Shown one piece after another: positions 58,937 to 64,000 of a DNA stretch of 64,000 nucleotides. How positions within the stretch are numbered: the first letter of the stretch is position 1; every line of letters starts with the position of its first letter. A program made the position numbers and the translations under genes. Under the pieces are notes generated by a model. That model was not told the origin of the DNA and made no database searches. It was given only the letters and a program-made list of their open reading frames with translations. This DNA is from Thermoactinomyces vulgaris (lineage in GTDB: Bacteria; Bacillota; Bacilli; Thermoactinomycetales; Thermoactinomycetaceae), in the NCBI RefSeq assembly GCF_003688725.1, contig NZ_REFP01000007.1:602900-666899 (forward strand), in the 5' to 3' direction.

Positions 58937-60031
58937 ATGCCTTCACATACTTACTTTTTTACCGGTTTCCCCGGATTTATTGCCACCAGGCTGGTTGAAA
59001 AGTTGTTTGACCAGGATCCGTCTTCCCGATTCCTGCTGTTGGTTCACCCCAGCCAACAGGAGAAGGCGGAAAAGGTGATTTCGCAATTAACGCAAAAGAA
59101 AGCAGGGTCCAGAGGATGTTTCATCCCGATCCCCGGCGACATTACCAAGGAAAATTTGGACATCCCGCAGCAACGCATGGAACGCCTCCGGGAGGAGATC
59201 GATTATGTTTTTCATTTGGCCGCGATTTATGACTTGGCGGTTTCCAAGGAGACCGCCTATAAGGTCAATGTGACCGGCACCCGAAATGTAAACGATTTCG
59301 TCTTAAGTTTATCCGGATTGAAGCGGTACGTCTATTTCAGTACCGCTTATGTATCGGGCAAGCGGACCGGCCGGATTTTGGAGACTGAATTGGATGAAGG
59401 ACAGTCTTTTAAAAACCATTATGAAGCGAGCAAGTTTGAAGCGGAGGTTATCACTCAGAAGATCATGAAGCAAGTGCCTTTGACAATCATCCGGCCGGGA
59501 ATTGTCATGGGAGATTCCAAAACGGGGGAAACGGTCAAGTTTGACGGACCTTACTTTGTGATGCGTTATTTGGACAAATTTTCCCGTTTCCCCATTCCTT
59601 ATCCGGGCCGGGGGAAAGCCTTGTTAAATCTCGTGCCGGTGGATTATATCGTGGACGCAACGTGTTATTTGGCCACGCATCCGGTGGGGGAAGGAAAAGT
59701 GTATCATTTGACCGACCCCAACCCTTATCCGGCCCGGGAAGCGTTCGGTATCATTTGCGAGACACTGGTTGGAAAGAAAGCGTCCTTTACGCTGCCCTCT
59801 TTCATTGTATACGGTTTGCTTTCAATCCCCGCGTTTCGAAGGTGGTTGATGGTGGAAAAAGAGACCATCGAATACTTTCGCCTGAAGGCGGAATACGATT
59901 GCTCACAAGCGTTGGAAGATTTAAAAGATTCAGGGGTCAAGTGCGCGGATTTTAAAGATTACATTCAGGTTTGTGTCAAATTCTATGAAAATCACCGGCA
60001 TGATCCGGACAAAATGATTGAAGTGCGGTAA
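58937..60031 (+). CDS. Extended SDR / fatty acyl reductase-like NAD(P)-binding protein
   Basis: A 364-residue protein of the NAD_binding_4 (male sterility/acyl reductase) type. The cofactor motif is TGFPGFIATRLV (8-19; G-x2-G-x2-A), followed by PGDITKENLDIP, FHLAAIYDLAVSKETAYKVNVTGTRNV and the catalytic YFSTAYVSGKRTG plus YEASKFEAEV (Tyr and Lys in YEASK). It lacks the second domain of plant-type acyl reductases. With an acyl-CoA operon a role in reducing an acyl thioester or oxidising a hydroxyl is likely; the direction is not known. A strong terminator follows. Confidence 0.85.
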   Translation: MPSHTYFFTGFPGFIATRLVEKLFDQDPSSRFLLLVHPSQQEKAEKVISQLTQKKAGSRGCFIPIPGDITKENLDIPQQRMERLREEIDYVFHLAAIYDLAVSKETAYKVNVTGTRNVNDFVLSLSGLKRYVYFSTAYVSGKRTGRILETELDEGQSFKNHYEASKFEAEVITQKIMKQVPLTIIRPGIVMGDSKTGETVKFDGPYFVMRYLDKFSRFPIPYPGRGKALLNLVPVDYIVDATCYLATHPVGEGKVYHLTDPNPYPAREAFGIICETLVGKKASFTLPSFIVYGLLSIPAFRRWLMVEKETIEYFRLKAEYDCSQALEDLKDSGVKCADFKDYIQVCVKFYENHRHDPDKMIEVR

Positions 60032-60033
60032 GA

Positions 60034-60081
60034 AACAATAAAGCTTGTCGGCCGGATGACTTGGCGACAAGCTTTATTGTT
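60034..60081. terminator. Bidirectional terminator between the acyl-CoA operon and trhO
   Basis: A perfect 17-bp stem AACAATAAAGCTTGTCG / CGACAAGCTTTATTGTT with a 14-nt loop. Confidence 0.85.
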
Positions 60082-60088
60082 GCGCTGA

Positions 60089-61006
60089 TTAAGAAGCGGA
60101 TGCCTCTTTGGATGCTTTTTGAAGATCCCGCTCTTTGCATTCCGTGGTGCAATAGCCTTCATATTTTTCTTCGCATTCCGGACAACAAATGTGCTGTTTA
60201 TGGCAAGGATCATATTTGCAATTGATGTAGCGGTCTTCCGGTTTTCCGCAATGGGAACATTTCCCGACGATCTTGTCTTCGACTTGATTGATGCGGACCG
60301 AGATCCGTTCATCAAACACATAACATTTTCCGTCAAAGAGTTGCCCTTTTACTTCCGGATCTTGGCTGTAGGTGATGATACCCCCGTCCAGCTGGTAAAC
60401 TTCTTTAAACCCTTCTTCCAGCATCAGGGCCGTCAGTTTTTCACAACGGATGCCCCCGGTGCAATAAGTGATGATCGGTTTGTCTTTGTATTGGCTCATG
60501 TTTTTGCGAATCCATTCAGGGAACTCCCGGGTGGTTTTGACATCCGGGCGGATGGCTCCGCGAAAATGGCCGATGTCATACTCATAGTCGTTTCTTCCGT
60601 CTAATACGATCACGTCATCCCGTTGGAGCATTTCGTAAAATTCTTTGGGCGACAAACGTTTTCCCGTTTTTTTGTGGGGATCCACGTTCTTTTTCAAACG
60701 CCAGGTGACCAATTCTTTTTTCGGGCGTACAATCATTTTTTTGAATGCATGTTTGTGATGTTTGTCGACCTTAAAGGGCATATCATGGAACAACGGGTGC
60801 TGATGCATGTAATCCATATATTTTTGGGTTTGTTCAACTGTTCCCGACACGGTTCCGTTAATTCCTTCTTTGGAAACCCAAATCCGTCCCCGCAAGCCGA
60901 GTTCATTGCAAAATGCACGGTGTTCATCCGCAAAGGATTCCGGATCTTCCAAAGGTGTGTATTTATAGTAAAGGAGTACACGATAGTTTTGATCATTGGT
61001 TTCCAT
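60089..61006 (-). CDS. trhO: tRNA uridine(34) hydroxylase, rhodanese-like
   Basis: TrhO adds the hydroxyl group at C5 of the wobble uridine in an O2-dependent way. The 305-residue protein has an N-terminal acylphosphatase-like domain (KEGINGTVSG), a rhodanese domain with ITYCTGGIRCEKLTALML (active Cys in CTGGIRC), and a C-terminal Cys-rich tail (SHCGKPEDRYINCKYDPCHK, then CCPECEEKYEGYC) that may bind zinc. This layout matches Bacillus YbfQ/E. coli YceA relatives. It is monocistronic. Confidence 0.93.
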   Translation of the reverse strand: METNDQNYRVLLYYKYTPLEDPESFADEHRAFCNELGLRGRIWVSKEGINGTVSGTVEQTQKYMDYMHQHPLFHDMPFKVDKHHKHAFKKMIVRPKKELVTWRLKKNVDPHKKTGKRLSPKEFYEMLQRDDVIVLDGRNDYEYDIGHFRGAIRPDVKTTREFPEWIRKNMSQYKDKPIITYCTGGIRCEKLTALMLEEGFKEVYQLDGGIITYSQDPEVKGQLFDGKCYVFDERISVRINQVEDKIVGKCSHCGKPEDRYINCKYDPCHKQHICCPECEEKYEGYCTTECKERDLQKASKEASAS

Positions 61007-61168
61007 GTCTGATCACTTCCCCTTTTCAACAGTTTTCCCGAAAAAAGTCCTGCCTTTTAGTATACAACAGACATGAAAAAACGCAAAGTACGGCTTAAGG
61101 CCGAAGCCGATCGCACAAAGGCCTTTTTTCCATTATGATAATCAAAAAGACCAAAAGGTGGGAAGAAG

Positions 61169-61684
61169 TTGAAAGAACAAAACAAAGCCGTTTTTCTCGA
61201 CCGGGACGGGGTTATCAACGAAGTGAAAACGGACCGGGTGGATCATGTCAACCGGCCGCAGGATTTCTATTTGCTTGAAAAAGTTCCGGAAGCGATTGCC
61301 AAATTAAGGGGACTCGGGTACAAAATTTTTGTGGTTACCAATCAAGGCGGTGTGGGGCTGGGTTATATCCAGGAAAAAACCTTGAAAAAAATCCATGAAA
61401 AAATGCAGGAAGATTTAATCGCCGGACATCCCGAAGCCATCATTGACGACATCTTGTATTGTCCCCATAAACCTTTTGAAGGTTGCTCTTGCCGCAAGCC
61501 CCAAGCCGGCATGATTCTGGAGCTGGCAAAGAAACATCAAGTGGATTTGTCCCGGTCATGGATGGTGGGGGACCGGCAAGTCGATCTGGAAGCGGGCAAA
61601 AGAGCGGGATGCCGGTCCATCCTGGTTTCGAGCGAATATACTCTGTGGGATTTTGCCTGTTCATTGGATCCAAAGGAGGAGTGA
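61169..61684 (+). CDS. HAD-IIIA phosphatase, GmhB / histidinol-phosphatase-like
   Basis: A 171-residue HAD hydrolase: FLDRDGVINE (nucleophile Asp and acid Asp), VVTNQGGVG (motif II), CPHKPFEGCSCRKPQAGM with the zinc-binding His/Cys loop and Lys (motif III) and MVGDRQVDLEAG (motif IV). The family includes heptose-bisphosphate phosphatase and HisB-N; the substrate here is open because no heptose or his genes are nearby. TTG start after AGGTGGG. Confidence 0.9.
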   Translation: MKEQNKAVFLDRDGVINEVKTDRVDHVNRPQDFYLLEKVPEAIAKLRGLGYKIFVVTNQGGVGLGYIQEKTLKKIHEKMQEDLIAGHPEAIIDDILYCPHKPFEGCSCRKPQAGMILELAKKHQVDLSRSWMVGDRQVDLEAGKRAGCRSILVSSEYTLWDFACSLDPKEE

Positions 61685-61793
61685 TTTTCCTCCTTTTTTC
61701 TTTCCAAGCAAAAAAATCTCTGAATATAGCCCGAAGGAATCATGCGAAAAAGGAGGACTATAAATATAATAAACTCGGGATGGGGGTGCAAGA

Positions 61794-62375
61794 TTGGCTA
61801 CATTGGCAGTCGGATATCTGATCTGGATAGGGTTTACGGCTTATGTCATGATCATCGCCAACATACATAATCGTTGTCTGACCAAAATGACGGGCATGAT
61901 GGTTTCCATGGGTGTGGCCATGATGAGCAGCCTGTTATTGGGAACCTTGCTCGGTGTTTTTCTGGAAACCATGATGGTTTCCACGGAAATTGCCATGGTG
62001 TTTGGGATGGTTGCCGGTTATTTTACCGGTAAACCGATACATCTTTTGGCTTCCCTGGACGGGTTGCTGGCAGGGATCATGGGAGGAATGATGGGGGCGA
62101 TGCTGGGGGTGATGATAGTTCCCGAAAATTCGGCATGGACCCTGGCCGTGGTGATTGCCTCTTTTGTCATTGCCATGGCGTTGATCATCCAATTGATTGC
62201 ACAGGAAGTGAAAAAAGCGGATAAAAAGATGGAAGCCATGCGGGAAAAGAAAATCGCCGGTTGGGGGGTTTTGTTTTCGATCGCACTCATTATCGTTTCG
62301 TTTCCGCTCAATGCGGTGTGGGTGGATGCTTTTCCGGCTTCCACAACCAATACCATCCAGCCACACCACCATTAA
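61794..62375 (+). CDS. Unknown Met/Gly-rich polytopic membrane protein with His-rich C-terminus
   Basis: A 193-residue protein with five or six membrane helices, unusually rich in Met and Gly (GIMGGMMGAMLGVMIV; MTGMMVSMGVAMMSS), a basic loop (KKADKKMEAMREKK), and a final PHHH. Met and His richness can indicate copper or other soft-metal handling, but no family is recognised. TTG start with GGGGGTG upstream. It is followed by a terminator. Confidence 0.75.
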   Translation: MATLAVGYLIWIGFTAYVMIIANIHNRCLTKMTGMMVSMGVAMMSSLLLGTLLGVFLETMMVSTEIAMVFGMVAGYFTGKPIHLLASLDGLLAGIMGGMMGAMLGVMIVPENSAWTLAVVIASFVIAMALIIQLIAQEVKKADKKMEAMREKKIAGWGVLFSIALIIVSFPLNAVWVDAFPASTTNTIQPHHH

Positions 62376-62412
62376 AAAACGCTTGGAAAAATGAATCCAG
62401 GCGTTTTTTTTG
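62374..62412. terminator. Terminator shared by converging genes at 62.4 kb
   Basis: AAAAAACGC ... TTGGA / TCCA ... GCGTTTTTTTT, an imperfect stem with A and T runs on both sides. Confidence 0.85.
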
Positions 62413-62423
62413 CATTATGCCAT

Positions 62424-63248
62424 TTATAAATTCTTAAAGTTTTCCACTTGGGTTTGAATGGCCACTTCCGTGGGGAGGCGCTCGATGCTGGATGCGCCGA
62501 AGAACCCGTCCACGCCTTTGGTCATGGATAAGATTTCTTTCACGTCTTGCGGTTCGGCAATGGGTCCTCCGTGGCAAAGGATGATGATGTCGGGATTCAC
62601 TTTTTTGGCGGCATCATGGATGGCCTGAATCCGTTCGGCGGATTTCTCCAAGGTCAATGCCGTTTCCGCTCCAATCGAACCTTTGGTGGTCAACCCCATA
62701 TGCGCCACCAGGACATCGGCGCCGGCTTCAGCCATGGCGCCGGCTTCTTCCGTATTGAAGACGTATGGACAAGTCAACATATCCAGTTGGTGGGCTTCAC
62801 GAATCATTTCGACTTCCAAATCAAAGCCCATTCCGGTTTCTTCGAGGTTTTGACGGAAATTCCCGTCAAAAAGTCCGACGGTGGGGAAGTTTTGCACCCC
62901 GTCAAATCCCATTTCTTTCAGTTGTTTCAGGAAAACGGGAATTCTGCGGAAGGGATCGGTGCCGCAAACGCCGGCCAAGACAGGAGTGTTTTGGACGATC
63001 GGCAACACTTCGGAAGCCATTTCCACCACAATGGCGTTGGCGTCTCCATAGGGGAGCAAACCGGCCAGGGATCCGCGACCGGCCATGCGATAACGGCCGG
63101 AATTATAAATAATGATGATGTCGGCTCCGCCTCGTTCGGCGAATTTGGCAGAAATTCCGGTTCCGGCCCCGCAGCCGATAATCGGCTTTCCTTGCTGAAT
63201 TGTGTTTCTTAAACGTTTTAGTGATTCTTCTCTGCTGATAAACGGCAT
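62424..63248 (-). CDS. Phosphoenolpyruvate-hydrolase-family TIM-barrel protein
   Basis: A 274-residue TIM-barrel protein of the family annotated as PEP hydrolase or TIM-barrel signal protein (DUF with [22 protein letters not shown] near the N-terminus, [12 protein letters not shown] near 95, and [14 protein letters not shown] near 222). It regularly pairs with UPF0261/Tm-1-like proteins, as here: its start is 15 bases from the neighbour's stop. The reaction in vivo is not established. Confidence 0.87.
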   Translation of the reverse strand: MPFISREESLKRLRNTIQQGKPIIGCGAGTGISAKFAERGGADIIIIYNSGRYRMAGRGSLAGLLPYGDANAIVVEMASEVLPIVQNTPVLAGVCGTDPFRRIPVFLKQLKEMGFDGVQNFPTVGLFDGNFRQNLEETGMGFDLEVEMIREAHQLDMLTCPYVFNTEEAGAMAEAGADVLVAHMGLTTKGSIGAETALTLEKSAERIQAIHDAAKKVNPDIIILCHGGPIAEPQDVKEILSMTKGVDGFFGASSIERLPTEVAIQTQVENFKNL

Positions 63249-63263
63249 GATGTCAAACTCCTT

Positions 63264-64000
63264 TCATTCGTTTTCTTTTTGAATCAGTTCCATCAATTTT
63301 TTCGTCACGGCATCGGCAAATTCCGGATCATTAATATTGCAATCCAACTCGTAGATTGGGATATCCGGATTGGTGTATTGCTTGATGGCATCAAACAGCG
63401 CTTGGTCGGCTTCCGGCCACCAAAATTCTTTTCCGGGAGCATCCAGTTCGGAAACGCCTTTTAATGGAAGAAAGACGGCGGATTCTCCTTTGGACCGGTT
63501 GATTTTTTCGGCCAGGATCCGGCCCAGTTTTTCATTTTCTTCAGGGGTGGTTCTCATTAATGTGATGTTATCGTTCCAATAATAAAAGAGTCGGTCTCTG
63601 AATTTTTCCGGCACGGTGGACGGTCCCCAAAAGTTCACCATGTCCAGGCACCCCGGCGCCACGACTTGAGGCAACGCCCACTTGGCGGCGGCATCCATCC
63701 GGGTGGGGCCTGCGGACAGCACTCCTCCCACCAGTTCATCGGCCAATTCTGTCGTGGTGATGTCCAACACGCCGGTTATGTATCCTTGACCAATCAAATA
63801 TTCCATGGTTTTCCCGCCGGTGCCGGTTGCGTGAAACACCAATACTTCATAGCCTTTTTGTTCCAGCAAATGTTTGCATTGATTCACCAGCGTGGTGGTG
63901 TTTCCAAACATGGAGGCGGTGATCAAAGGTTTGGTATCGATGGGCGGCACCTCGGCTTCCAACATGCCGACAATGGCACCGACGGCATTGGAATAAATTT
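63264..64000 (-). CDS. UPF0261 / Tm-1-like ATP-binding protein, 5' end outside the window
   Basis: Read on the minus strand, the frame is open to the window edge (IYSNAVGAIVGMLEAEVP before the first internal Met), so the start is missing. The visible 245 residues contain PLITASMFGNTTTLVNQC, VFHATGTGGKTMEYLI and GVLDITTTELADELVGG, characteristic of the UPF0261 family whose plant fusion Tm-1 binds ATP and inhibits viral RNA replication. About 150 N-terminal residues should lie beyond the window. It is upstream of, and cotranscribed with, the TIM-barrel gene. Confidence 0.9.
   Translation of the reverse strand, partial: IYSNAVGAIVGMLEAEVPPIDTKPLITASMFGNTTTLVNQCKHLLEQKGYEVLVFHATGTGGKTMEYLIGQGYITGVLDITTTELADELVGGVLSAGPTRMDAAAKWALPQVVAPGCLDMVNFWGPSTVPEKFRDRLFYYWNDNITLMRTTPEENEKLGRILAEKINRSKGESAVFLPLKGVSELDAPGKEFWWPEADQALFDAIKQYTNPDIPIYELDCNINDPEFADAVTKKLMELIQKENE

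Overview
The window looks like a chromosome segment of an endospore-forming Bacillales bacterium, roughly 45-50 percent G+C by eye. The gene order MazG-dapB-bshB1-bshA-cca-birA-panBCD, followed later by aspB, matches the Bacillus subtilis ypjC-ypjD-dapB-...-panD-...-aspB region. Bacillithiol synthesis genes, Ku/LigD end joining, LexA and B. subtilis-type Shine-Dalgarno sites agree with this. Several features (class Ia-like ribonucleotide reductase, frequent TTG/GTG starts, Ku plus split LigD) would fit the Thermoactinomycetaceae or a nearby family, but that family assignment is an inference.

Layout. 1-1.0 kb: 3' end of a type I restriction specificity gene. 1.0-1.57 kb: gene-free, with two terminators and one copy of a dispersed repeat. 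1.57-8.9 kb: conserved core (YitT protein, MazG, dapB, a PLP desulfhydrase, bshB1, bshA, cca, birA). 9.0-12.6 kb: an accessory operon of a TetR regulator, five consecutive membrane-anchored coiled-coil proteins and a 55-residue two-helix membrane protein. 12.8-18.7 kb: nucleoside transporter, panBCD behind a structured leader, TPR protein, Ku. 18.7-27.2 kb: mostly single genes (Mpo1-like, YeeE-like, truncated M1 protein, XRE regulator, small membrane protein, amino-acid permease, pseudouridine synthase, DsbA-like, thioredoxin reductase). 27.37-28.13 kb: two overlapping genes that together form a Cas4/RecB-like nuclease with a two-helix membrane hairpin. 28.4-32.2 kb: NrdR-box-controlled nrdA-nrdB plus a MazG-like gene. 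32.3-37.2 kb: amino-acid exchanger, MFS exporter, nagAB. 37.2-39.7 kb: LigD ligase and LigD polymerase as separate genes flanking two Pro/Phe/Tyr-rich small proteins. 39.7-47.7 kb: mtaD, small unknowns, lipoprotein, a reduced FtsH, hbd, ackA, aspB. 47.8-51.4 kb: lexA, a Xer-type recombinase, a purine permease. 51.9-60.0 kb: a TetR-controlled acyl-CoA catabolic operon. 60.1-64 kb: trhO, a HAD phosphatase, a membrane protein, and a TIM-barrel/UPF0261 pair cut by the window end.

How the genes work together. bshA and bshB1 make bacillithiol; the desulfhydrase, thioredoxin reductase and DsbA-like protein also belong to thiol and redox metabolism. Ku and the two LigD parts would make a complete end-joining set. 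nrdA, nrdB and the MazG-like protein supply and clean the deoxynucleotide pool. The 51.9-60 kb operon can activate an acyl chain, oxidise, hydrate, dehydrogenate and thiolyse it. Two related TetR proteins control this operon and the coiled-coil operon, which links the unknown system, weakly, to lipid or hydrophobic-compound physiology.

The two best candidates for undescribed biology are the coiled-coil operon (9.06-12.64 kb) and the split, membrane-anchored Cas4-like nuclease (27.37-28.13 kb). Others worth attention are a paired 15-bp operator around the second TetR gene, a three-copy intergenic repeat with a palindromic core, and an intrinsic-terminator-like hairpin at the predicted start of the purine permease transcript.
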